Shown here one piece after another: positions 6,790 to 14,218 of a stretch of 34,282 bases of DNA (position 1 is its first letter; the number at the start of each line of letters is the position of its first letter). A program made the position numbers and the translations under genes. The notes under the pieces were generated by a model that ran no database searches, was not told the origin of the DNA, and was given only the letters and a program-made list of their open reading frames with translations. Source of the stretch: Pseudomonadales bacterium (lineage in GTDB: Bacteria; Pseudomonadota; Gammaproteobacteria; Pseudomonadales; Pseudohongiellaceae). The stretch is taken from NCBI GenBank assembly GCA_023268635.1, contig JALQUB010000077.1, forward strand, positions 1 through 34,282. Reading direction: 5' to 3'.

Positions 6790-9036
6790 TTAAAAGTCAA
6801 ACCTAATACCCGCTGACAGCGTACGATCTTTGTTCGGTCTCGCACCATAAGGCTGTCGACCCATGATGTCGTGAGAATTGCTTAGGTTCTCTGCACGAGC
6901 GAAAAGATTCAGAGCCGGACTCAATTGGTAACTTGCGCTCAGATCGATAGTCAGGCTGTCATCAGTTTGCTCGTACAACTCACAAGAGGCTCGCACGCAG
7001 ACGTCATCGACGTAATTTGCGCTCAGGTACGCCGCCCAGCGCCCAGTCTCGAGACCCAACGCGATGCGCAGTTGATTCTCGGGGAGATACGGCAAGGGAT
7101 CACCCGCTTCTACCGATCCGAAGAATGCGGTATCTGCGATATCCGTATCAAATTCCCCATCAATACGTGTATAGCTCAACGTGAGCGGCAAACGATAACT
7201 CGCGCTATCAGAAAGATTCGCTGTTAATAGCGCCTCCAAACCAGCCACTGTCGCAGCATCGCCATTAAAAGCATCACCTATCACGCAATCACTTCCTGAG
7301 GAGGCCGTGCACTGGCCGAGTAGGTTGTCGTAGTCACTAACAAAACCAATGACCTCCGCCGATAAATGCCCCTCTTGGAAACGAGCACCTAACTCATAGT
7401 TCAGCGCAATTTCCTCTTCAACTCCCGGTGAGTTGGACGGTGCAGTGAAGCCTTTGTGCACGCCTCCTATCAAGCTCAAGCTAGGTGTCACTTGATAGCT
7501 AATACCGAGTCCCGGCAGCCAAACCTGAGTACTGTTCGAGCGGCTATCACGATAATTGCGCTGCTCACCATCCTTGAATCGCACTCGCTCTTGATCAATG
7601 TCTTCATAACGCAATCCTGGTGAAACCGTCCAAGCACCGAAACTAATTTCATCATGTACGAAGAATGCTAACGCCTCAGCCGATTGGATTTGGTTGCCCG
7701 CATTGCCAGCAACTCCCATTGCATCCAGACTCAATTGTCCGTTGCGTTGAGAATAGGTGTCGTTGCGTTGATAGCGATCTTCTTCGTCCTCGTGCAATCG
7801 CAATCCCATGCGCAGCGAATGCGTACTTGCTCCAAGCTCCGCGATCAGATTTGCACCGAATTGAATCCCCCGCGAAAAATATTCACGATTATTCGACCGC
7901 AATTGCACGCTTCCTGCTGGCGTATCGAGAGTCCCATCGAGAATCGCTTGCAGTTGATCCGAAGAAAAACTGCCTAGGCCTTCGCCTTTATTGACAGCAT
8001 TAATCACATTCGCCCAGCCGGTACCCGAATAATTAGCCACATCCGTGCTGCCATCGAGGTCTACACCTTCCGTTTTAAACCAATTGCGTGCATGAGTGTT
8101 GTTATATGCCGTCGCTGTCAGACTCAAATTGGCATTCACATCGTATCCATAGCGCAGAATGGTCTGTTCATGCTCTGTCGCGATATTATCAAGTGCAGAC
8201 AGTCCGTATCTGCGCGTCGCGTTAGCCGCAAAATCTGCGTCTGATAAACCGAGATAGCTTTGATTCGAATCTTGATCTGCGAGTTGGAGCTTCAGCTCGA
8301 CTTCATGCGGTGAATTCCTAGGGGCATAGCTTAGCTTCGCGGTGATATCACTCACGTCTAGTCCTGTATTGGCATCGCTTCGATCAATCGATTGAAAACC
8401 GTCTGATTGCCATTGATGGGCTTCGAGAAGAAAACCAAATCCATTGTCGCTACGACCACCATAGCTCGCGTGGACTCGATACGTAGAATCCTGCCCCGCT
8501 TCGGTCAAAATTTTACCGCTATACTCTAGAGGAATTGGTGTCGACACCATATTTAGCGCGCCGCCAATCGTGTATGGGCCCTGAGTAATAGCCGCGGGTC
8601 CTTTCACGACTTCGAGTGCCGACATACGCCCCATTGTTGGGAAGTAATAAGCAGAGGGCGCCGAGTAGGGGGCAGGAGCGATAAGCACATTATCTTCCAG
8701 CAAAGTGATACGACCACTGCGTTCGGTTGCGACGCCACGAATGCCAATATTGGGTCGCAAGCCATAGCCGTCTTCTATCTGCAGACTCACACCGGGGACT
8801 TCGCGCATGATGCGCTGGACGTCAGAGTAAGCAAACTGACGCAGTTGTTCTTCGCCAATGAAGTGTGCGGAGCCAGGGAGCTTTCGAGCGGCTTCTTGGC
8901 TTCCGAGAATCGTGACTTCTTCGATACCTGACTGGGTTCTCGCTTGCGAATCCTGCGCCTGAGTGGCTGTAGCCATCAACGTCAGTGCCACTGTGATTGC
9001 AGTGGAGAGGGTGCGCTGTGAACTGCGAATATCCAT
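6790..9036 (-). CDS. TonB-dependent outer-membrane receptor, FecA-like, probable iron complex uptake
   Basis: The 748-residue protein has a signal peptide (ending ATATQAQ) and a TonB-box-like segment (IEEVTILG near residue 40). A plug domain follows (residues about 50-170: RIMREVPGVSLQ, IRGVATERSGRITLLEDNVL, ALEVVKGPAAITQGPYTIGG), then a 22-strand-type barrel that ends in the usual terminal aromatic (AGIRFDF). The plug pattern resembles the ferric citrate and ferric siderophore branch. Two cysteine pairs sit in predicted outer loops (QCTASSGSDC and CVRASCELY). A Fur box overlapping the promoter, and the FbpABC-like genes downstream on the same strand, support iron as cargo. The exact ligand cannot be read from sequence. 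Confidence 0.92.
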   Translation of the reverse strand: MDIRSSQRTLSTAITVALTLMATATQAQDSQARTQSGIEEVTILGSQEAARKLPGSAHFIGEEQLRQFAYSDVQRIMREVPGVSLQIEDGYGLRPNIGIRGVATERSGRITLLEDNVLIAPAPYSAPSAYYFPTMGRMSALEVVKGPAAITQGPYTIGGALNMVSTPIPLEYSGKILTEAGQDSTYRVHASYGGRSDNGFGFLLEAHQWQSDGFQSIDRSDANTGLDVSDITAKLSYAPRNSPHEVELKLQLADQDSNQSYLGLSDADFAANATRRYGLSALDNIATEHEQTILRYGYDVNANLSLTATAYNNTHARNWFKTEGVDLDGSTDVANYSGTGWANVINAVNKGEGLGSFSSDQLQAILDGTLDTPAGSVQLRSNNREYFSRGIQFGANLIAELGASTHSLRMGLRLHEDEEDRYQRNDTYSQRNGQLSLDAMGVAGNAGNQIQSAEALAFFVHDEISFGAWTVSPGLRYEDIDQERVRFKDGEQRNYRDSRSNSTQVWLPGLGISYQVTPSLSLIGGVHKGFTAPSNSPGVEEEIALNYELGARFQEGHLSAEVIGFVSDYDNLLGQCTASSGSDCVIGDAFNGDAATVAGLEALLTANLSDSASYRLPLTLSYTRIDGEFDTDIADTAFFGSVEAGDPLPYLPENQLRIALGLETGRWAAYLSANYVDDVCVRASCELYEQTDDSLTIDLSASYQLSPALNLFARAENLSNSHDIMGRQPYGARPNKDRTLSAGIRFDF

Positions 9037-9157
9037 TGTATGTCTTGCCTCTTCCTACTGGGCGATTAGCCCTTCAATTGCATGAGTGACTGCTGGAGAC
9101 TGTGCGCTACAGCAGTCCGCATCCCGAAAGCTTGGGTTTGTTCGGAAAGTGATTCTC

Positions 9158-9186
9158 ATATTAATGCAGATGAGAATCATTATCAA
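9158..9186 (-). promoter_or_regulatory. Sigma-70 promoter of the TonB receptor gene
   Basis: On the minus strand TTGATA (9186-9181) and TAATAT (9163-9158) are separated by exactly 17 bases, a near-consensus -35 and -10. Transcription would start near 9151, giving a leader of about 115 bases before the receptor ATG at 9036. The -35 box is covered by the Fur box, the standard arrangement for iron repression. Confidence 0.7.
9171..9185. promoter_or_regulatory. Fur box
   Basis: TGAGAATCATTATCA matches the 7-1-7 Fur consensus TGATAATNATTATCA at all but one base. A second TGAGAATC half-site in the opposite orientation lies at 9151-9158, so GATTCTCAT and ATGAGAATC form a nine-base inverted pair ten bases apart. 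This suggests that more than one Fur dimer binds. The site represses the receptor promoter and also lies 87 bases before the divergent M28 peptidase gene. Confidence 0.85.
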
Positions 9187-9271
9187 TTAGATTTATATTT
9201 ATTTTTGGTCTTTGCTAATTTTTCTTGCCCAGTAGACACTAAGCAGCTTATTGACTAGCGAGGATCATGCT

Positions 9272-10642
9272 GTGAACAACATTCAAGCCACCCTACAGAG
9301 TGTGCGATGCCTCCCTGTCTCAGTGGCGATAAGCACCCTATGCTTAATGAGCTTTGCGCTTCCCGCGGGCGCCACCGAGATGGACCTGCACGCCATCGCG
9401 GTTGCCCCCTCCCCCGACCGTATTCAAGCCGACATCCGTACTCTCGTAGGATTCGGGACACGCCATACCCTGTCTGACACACAGTCTGAAACGCGCGGCA
9501 TCGGCGCCGCTCGAAGATGGATCGAAGATGAATTCAAACGAATCTCGTCAGAGTGCGGAGGCTGCCTCGAGGTTTTCACAGTCAGCGATGTGGTTTCAGG
9601 CAACCGGATCCCCAAGCCAACTGAAGTCGTTAATGTCGTCGCGGTATTGCGGGGAACTACGGACCCCAACCGCTTCGTAATGATGAGTGGCGACATCGAT
9701 TCGCGCGTCAGCGACGTGCTCAATTTTGAATCGGAATCCCCTGGCGCAAACGACAACGCCTCAGGCATGGCCGGAGTCATTGAGGCCGCACGCGTGTTAA
9801 GCCAATACCGATTTCAAGGCTCTATCGCATTTGTTGGTCTCTCAGGTGAAGAGCAAGGACTCTACGGCGGCAGAATTCTCGCCCAGCATGCGATTGCGAA
9901 TGACTGGAACATCGAAGCCGTCATCAACAACGACATGATCGGCAATATCACCGGTGTTAACGGCGTCACCAATAACGCCACGGCACGCGTATTTTCTGAG
10001 GGGACTCGCTACGTTGAGACTGAGGAAGAAGCGCGGCTCCGCCGTTTCCAAGGAGGCGAGGTTGATTCTGCTTCTCGGAACATCGCTCGGTATGTGTACC
10101 AAATGGGCGAGCGCTACATCGCCAATCTCGACGTGATGATGATCTATCGACTCGACCGTTTTGGCAGAGGAGGTCACCATCGACCATTCAATGAGGCGGG
10201 CTTTCCAGCAGTGAGGATCATGGAGACCAATGAGAATTACACCCAGCAACATCAAGATCTTAGGGTTGATGATGGCGTGCAGTATGGCGACACGATCGAG
10301 CACGTTGACTTCGATTACGCAGCCAAACTCACCGCACTCAATGCTGTCACACTCGCGTCGATGGCTTGGGCACCAGCACCGCCTAATGGCGTCGAGATAC
10401 GCGGTCAAGTAAGCCCAGACACGACGCTGAGCTGGAAGCCGGTGGAGGGCGCGACAGGTTACCGCCTTCACTGGCGGCTCACCACCTCGCCAACTTGGGA
10501 CTATTCGCGCGACGTAGGAGATGTGACTCGTTTCACCTTAGAAAACATCATCATCGACAATTATTTCTTCGGAGTTTCCAGCCTGTCGGAGGACGGCATC
10601 CAGAGCCCCGTGGTGTTCCCGGGTCCCGCCGGTGCGTTTTAG
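9272..10642 (+). CDS. Exported M28-family metallopeptidase with C-terminal fibronectin III-like domain
   Basis: GTG 9272 is chosen because GAGG lies eight bases before it; a TTG 21 bases upstream has no such site. The 456-residue product has a signal peptide ending near LPAGATE, a zinc aminopeptidase domain, and from about residue 370 a fibronectin III-like domain (TTLSWKPVEGATGYRLHWRL). M28 features are SPGANDNASG with the bridging Asp, SGEEQGLYGG with catalytic and ligand Glu, NNDMIGN, and GGHHRPFNEAGFPAVRIME with the last His. The first metal motif reads SGDIDSR where most M28 enzymes have HxD, so an Asp stands where the first His ligand is expected. It may release amino acids from peptides outside the cytoplasm. 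It is divergent from the Fur-controlled receptor. Confidence 0.85.
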   Translation: MNNIQATLQSVRCLPVSVAISTLCLMSFALPAGATEMDLHAIAVAPSPDRIQADIRTLVGFGTRHTLSDTQSETRGIGAARRWIEDEFKRISSECGGCLEVFTVSDVVSGNRIPKPTEVVNVVAVLRGTTDPNRFVMMSGDIDSRVSDVLNFESESPGANDNASGMAGVIEAARVLSQYRFQGSIAFVGLSGEEQGLYGGRILAQHAIANDWNIEAVINNDMIGNITGVNGVTNNATARVFSEGTRYVETEEEARLRRFQGGEVDSASRNIARYVYQMGERYIANLDVMMIYRLDRFGRGGHHRPFNEAGFPAVRIMETNENYTQQHQDLRVDDGVQYGDTIEHVDFDYAAKLTALNAVTLASMAWAPAPPNGVEIRGQVSPDTTLSWKPVEGATGYRLHWRLTTSPTWDYSRDVGDVTRFTLENIIIDNYFFGVSSLSEDGIQSPVVFPGPAGAF

Positions 10643-10731
10643 TCTTGGCTGGACAGTGACAGCTGTGTAAGACTTGAAGCGATACGTCGAATTCTATTAA
10701 TCCGGAATAAAAACTAGTTAGGAGATTCATC

Positions 10732-11382
10732 ATGAAAACGAAGGCCCTACTCAGTTGCGCCACTCTGGTAGCCGCAGCAACGCTTAGTACACTCAGCGCT
10801 CAAGACAACGAAATGAGCTTCTTTATAACAAGTGTCGGACTAGGCGATGGTGCCAATCTGGGCGGCCTCGCCGGCGCGGATGCGCACTGCAAAGAACTGG
10901 CGGAGGCAGCTGGCTCGCGCGGCAAAACTTGGCGCGCCTATCTGAGCACCAATGCTACTGAAGAGATGGCTGCGATCGATGCACGTGATCGCATCGGCTT
11001 TGGTCCTTGGTATAACGCGAAAGGCGTGGAAGTTGCCTCAACGCTCAATGCACTGCACAGCGACTTTATGAACCTCGGCAAGGCTAACTCACTCGATGAG
11101 AACGGCAACATGGTCAAAGGACGTGGAGATACGCCAAATGAGCATGACATCCTCACAGGTTCTACGCTGGCAGGAAACGCGATTGACGATGGCGCCGACC
11201 ATACCTGCAATAACTGGACGAGCAACGACGCGGGCAGTGCACAGGTAGGACACTTCGATCGCCAAGGCGGAGGAGCAAACCCTAATTCATGGAACAGCGC
11301 CCACGGCTCTCGCGGCTGCAGCCAAGCAAACCTAGTCTCGACAGGCGGTGCTGGCTACTTCTACTGTTTCGCAACTAACTAG
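10732..11382 (+). CDS. Secreted DUF1554/C-type-lectin-like protein
   Basis: The gene starts at ATG 10732 with AGGAG upstream. The 216-residue product has a clear signal peptide (MKTKALLSCATLVAAATLST, cut near LSAQ). The mature part contains MSFFITSVGLGDGANLGGLA followed by GADAHCKELAEAAG and KTWRAYLSTNA. I recognise this opening as that of DUF1554 proteins, which have a C-type-lectin-like fold. Four cysteines remain in the mature chain (AHCKEL, HTCNNW, RGCSQA, FYCFAT), enough for two disulfides. The family's role is not settled; binding of surface glycans or proteins would be a guess. It lies 89 bases after the M28 peptidase on the same strand. Confidence 0.75.
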   Translation: MKTKALLSCATLVAAATLSTLSAQDNEMSFFITSVGLGDGANLGGLAGADAHCKELAEAAGSRGKTWRAYLSTNATEEMAAIDARDRIGFGPWYNAKGVEVASTLNALHSDFMNLGKANSLDENGNMVKGRGDTPNEHDILTGSTLAGNAIDDGADHTCNNWTSNDAGSAQVGHFDRQGGGANPNSWNSAHGSRGCSQANLVSTGGAGYFYCFATN

Positions 11383-11393
11383 ATGCTGCACCC

Positions 11394-11420
11394 GGCTTGA
11401 CCGCACTGGGCGGTTAAGCC
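11394..11420 (+). terminator. Strong intergenic hairpin between lectin-like and GST genes
   Basis: GGCTTGACCGC pairs with GCGGTTAAGCC over 11 positions (one G-U) around a five-base loop, 11 bases after the stop of the lectin-like gene. There is no T run after it. It may protect the 3' end of the upstream message or act as an inefficient terminator. Confidence 0.4.
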
Positions 11421-11449
11421 AACAAGCACCCGGACACAGGATAACTACT

Positions 11450-12106
11450 ATGACTGACTCGAAACCTAATTTATTAAAGCTCTATGGCTTCGTCCAGTCG
11501 CGCTCCTTCCGAGCTTTGTGGGCGCTTGAGGAATCAGGCCTGCCTTTCGAACACATCAACACTACGCTCCGAGCTGGTGGTGATGCTGAAAACAGCGCCA
11601 AGCACCCCAACTACCTCGCACTAAATTATCAGGGCAAAGTCCCCACGCTAGTGGATGGCGAGAAGGTCATTACGGAAAGCCTGGCGATCGTCAATTACAT
11701 CGCTCGCCTGGCCCCAGAAGCAGGTCTCATGCCTAGCGCGATAGATGACTTGGCACGCTACGATGAACTCGCCTCCTTCGTAATCACCGAACTGGAGCAA
11801 CCACTTTGGAACAAAGGCAAACATCTGTTCGCGCTCCCTGAAGAACAACGCCTGCCGGCTATGTTCGATGTCGCGAGCTTCGAATGGGATAAAGCGGTTC
11901 GTAGCCTGGATGCTTTATTAGATGACTCAGAGTACGCAATTTGTAATCGCTTCACAGCGATCGATATCTTCCTCGCTCACACGTTCAACTGGGCGCAAGC
12001 TTTTAAATTCGACGTGCCCGATAAATACTTAGCCCTGCGCGATCGGCACTATGCTCGGCCCGCTGCGCAGAAAGCAGCAGCGACAGCAGCTAATGATGCG
12101 AGCTGA
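11450..12106 (+). CDS. Glutathione S-transferase family protein
   Basis: ATG 11450 is chosen (AGGA eight bases upstream); an upstream in-frame ATG at 11348 would overlap the preceding gene and adds a non-GST extension. The 218-residue protein has the two-domain GST layout. The thioredoxin-like half opens LLKLYGFVQSRSFRALWALE, with a Ser near the site where GSTs activate glutathione, and continues NYQGKVPTLVDGEKVITESL, which holds the cis-Pro and the Glu-Ser that contact glutathione. The helical C-terminal half follows from about residue 90 and includes FTAIDIFLAHTFNWA, the conserved N-capping box region. It probably conjugates or reduces electrophiles in the cytoplasm. The substrate is not predictable. 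Confidence 0.9.
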   Translation: MTDSKPNLLKLYGFVQSRSFRALWALEESGLPFEHINTTLRAGGDAENSAKHPNYLALNYQGKVPTLVDGEKVITESLAIVNYIARLAPEAGLMPSAIDDLARYDELASFVITELEQPLWNKGKHLFALPEEQRLPAMFDVASFEWDKAVRSLDALLDDSEYAICNRFTAIDIFLAHTFNWAQAFKFDVPDKYLALRDRHYARPAAQKAAATAANDAS

Positions 12107-12128
12107 GCTAACTCGCCGACGACACGCC

Positions 12129-13178
12129 ATGATCGCTCGCTTTGCAATACTGCTGGGGACTATCGCTTTTCCTTTCGGCGCGTGGGCCCAAGTTGGCGAC
12201 ACTTTAAACGCGCGCGATCTCGCCTTCCATCGCATGGCCAACTTCGAGACCCCGAGCGAACTTCAAGGCTATAAACTCAACCATCTTGGTATCGAAACTC
12301 GGCCTTCAGCGAGTGGTGGACACCTCGTAATCGCTTCGCTCGAAGGCTACCCCGCCCATACAGCAGGCATTGAACGCGGTGATGTCCTACTCACCTTAGA
12401 CGGCGAACCCTTCCAGCCCGTCACCAGCCTTAATCCAGGAGCCATCAACGAAGATTTCTCGGAGTTTATTGGCAGCACCGACCTCGAATATCGCCGTGGA
12501 GAGAATATCCACCATGCGGAGGTAACGCCGGTTTATGAAAATCTTTACGACAGCTATCGTACCGCGACACTCAACAGTGTTCTTAGCTTCGCCGCCGGCA
12601 ATAAAGTCATCGGCTATCTGCGGCTCTGGGCATTGACTCGAGAAACCGGAGATTTGATCACTCTCCGCCAGGTCATCGAATCACTCTCAGACACCGATGG
12701 CATTGTGCTAGATCTACGCAACAGCCACGGCTTTCTCGATGCCGAACATAGCGATCTCTTCCGCGCTAACCGCCGCGACTTTCTTGAAATTGCGGCGGCC
12801 GATGAAGACTTAAATAGATTACTCCGAACTAGAGATCGCGACGACTCTCTCAAAGCCTATCGCAGACCCATCGCCATTTTGATCGATAGCACGACACAGG
12901 GTGCGGCGGAACTTCTCGCCCATCAGTTAGGGAAACTCGAACGAATAATCACGGTGGGCGAACCTACTTTGGGGAAGCTCGGTCAATGGGTACACAGTGA
13001 AGAGGGAGAAGTTCGTAGCCGACATTACCTGCCGGCAAGCAGTGTGTTGGTTGATGGTAAGACATTTGAAGAATCAGGGATTATTCCGGAGCACCCCGTC
13101 ACTTTTCCTTTCGAGCAAACATCACGCAATGACCCTCAATTCCAAGCTGCTATTAACTTACTCATGGGCGTCATCTGA
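12129..13178 (+). CDS. Exported PDZ plus S41-like protein lacking the catalytic serine
   Basis: ATG 12129 opens a signal peptide (MIARFAILLGTIAFPFGAWA), giving 349 residues. Starts at 12093 or 12096 are also possible; none has a good ribosome binding site, and the gene may be coupled to the GST stop 22 bases upstream. A PDZ-like region (SLEGYPAHTAGIERGDVLLT) is followed by a C-terminal-processing-peptidase-like core (GYLRLWAL, DGIVLDLRNSHG, RPIAILIDSTTQGAAELL, GEPTLGKLGQ). In active S41 enzymes the motif is SASAxE; here TTQGAAE puts Gly (codon 12900-12902) where the Ser nucleophile belongs. The partner Lys in GEPTLGK is retained. It may be a catalytically dead binding protein or use a different residue. 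Confidence 0.75.
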   Translation: MIARFAILLGTIAFPFGAWAQVGDTLNARDLAFHRMANFETPSELQGYKLNHLGIETRPSASGGHLVIASLEGYPAHTAGIERGDVLLTLDGEPFQPVTSLNPGAINEDFSEFIGSTDLEYRRGENIHHAEVTPVYENLYDSYRTATLNSVLSFAAGNKVIGYLRLWALTRETGDLITLRQVIESLSDTDGIVLDLRNSHGFLDAEHSDLFRANRRDFLEIAAADEDLNRLLRTRDRDDSLKAYRRPIAILIDSTTQGAAELLAHQLGKLERIITVGEPTLGKLGQWVHSEEGEVRSRHYLPASSVLVDGKTFEESGIIPEHPVTFPFEQTSRNDPQFQAAINLLMGVI

Positions 13179-13196
13179 GGTCTCAAGCCATGATGC

Positions 13197-14009
13197 TCAG
13201 AATCCTACGGTAGATTCTTCGATCTCATTCCAAATCAACTTGTGATAGTCGAAGCCTTGTTCGAGCGTAGGCTTCACAATTCGGAAATACGGCGAAAGAT
13301 CAAAATCCCGTGGCGTGTAATGGGTGAAGTGCCGCTGATAAAACACAGGGACCTCGCCCCCCTTGCCTACCTCTTCATCGGCGATAGTCTGTCTCCTCTC
13401 CGCTTCATCTCCCAACTCCTCTGTTCGTGGTGCCTGTAGCGGCAGAATGGGATACTGAATCGATTGAAAGGACTCAGCGATAAGAGTCGAACAGATCGCC
13501 CTAGTCGGCTCCCCGCTCCCCAGTCCTATCATCGAACGCCTCAGGTGATCTGGTACGATCGGCTTTTGAATCAAATACCGCACCAAATCGACTACATTTT
13601 TCTTGTCGTACTGATTACCAATCTTTGCCATCGCAAAGTGGATGAGGGCCTCTTGATCACGAGTGTCGAGCCCTACAGGACGACAAATTCGTAGATTGAA
13701 GCCCTTATAGTAATTGGGGGCCACGAGCCGCACGCCTTCCTCGAGATCAGCTTCTAGCAAAGTCGGTGCACTGCTTGATTCACCACCGCGCCCTATGAAT
13801 AAACAAGCATGAGACCAAGTCGACTGCGTAAGGTATTTTATCGCCGTACTAATTCGCGAATTGCCATCAACGAGGAGTATATCGCCCGTACGCAGCACCG
13901 ATGCAGTCTGATCGATCGATGTCGTCTCAAAGCGTTTATAGCCATCTAATCGCTTGCTGAGGAATCGTGCGAGACGCTTGCCCGTAGCCTCTGTTAGCGC
14001 GTTAGCCAT
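13197..14009 (-). CDS. YiiX/YebB-like permuted NlpC/P60-type cysteine hydrolase
   Basis: This 270-residue protein has no signal peptide. The permuted papain-like order is visible: GDILLVDG, then TWSHACLFIGRG with the catalytic His, LLEADLEEGVRLV, and finally TRAICSTLIAESF with the catalytic Cys near residue 175. In this clan the His precedes the Cys, as here. Members act on lipids, peptidoglycan or other amide and ester bonds, and the substrate of this branch is not known. A charged C-terminal extension (EELGDEAERRQTIADEEVGK) follows the core. The gene is convergent with the S41-like gene (18 bases between stops, no terminator visible) and divergent from the small ORF and aldehyde dehydrogenase. 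Confidence 0.8.
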   Translation of the reverse strand: MANALTEATGKRLARFLSKRLDGYKRFETTSIDQTASVLRTGDILLVDGNSRISTAIKYLTQSTWSHACLFIGRGGESSSAPTLLEADLEEGVRLVAPNYYKGFNLRICRPVGLDTRDQEALIHFAMAKIGNQYDKKNVVDLVRYLIQKPIVPDHLRRSMIGLGSGEPTRAICSTLIAESFQSIQYPILPLQAPRTEELGDEAERRQTIADEEVGKGGEVPVFYQRHFTHYTPRDFDLSPYFRIVKPTLEQGFDYHKLIWNEIEESTVGF

Positions 14010-14087
14010 ATCGGATCACCATTGTTTGCGATTTCTAAAAAAATCGTTAAATATCTATCTATGTCTTGTACACTCAAGGAGTGATTA

Positions 14088-14186
14088 ATGGCTCATGCAG
14101 TACCAAGCCTGTTACGAGCAAACGTCGCTATGCGATCGACATTAACTGACCTATTTGCTTCTCGCGCAACCTGCCGCGCTCTCTAG
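14088..14186 (+). CDS. Possible 32-residue small ORF or leader peptide upstream of aldehyde dehydrogenase
   Basis: ATG 14088 is preceded by AAGGAG at 14076-14081, a six-base spacing and one of the best ribosome binding sites in the window. The frame encodes a basic peptide that starts MAHAVPSLLRANVAMRS and ends in CRAL at TAG 14184-14186. The aldehyde dehydrogenase ATG follows 32 bases later on the same strand. I recognise no family. It could be a small protein, or a leader whose translation affects the next gene. A small inverted repeat (CGATTT and AAATCG, 14029-14046) lies upstream. The evidence is the ribosome binding site and placement only. Confidence 0.35.
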   Translation: MAHAVPSLLRANVAMRSTLTDLFASRATCRAL

Positions 14187-14218
14187 GCCAGTGTAAACGA
14201 ATCATCAGGAGTTAAGAA

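Noticed and set aside
9842..10471. A 209-codon minus-strand frame inside the M28 peptidase gene
   Set aside because: It is antisense to a well-supported gene, has no recognisable domain and no good ribosome binding site.
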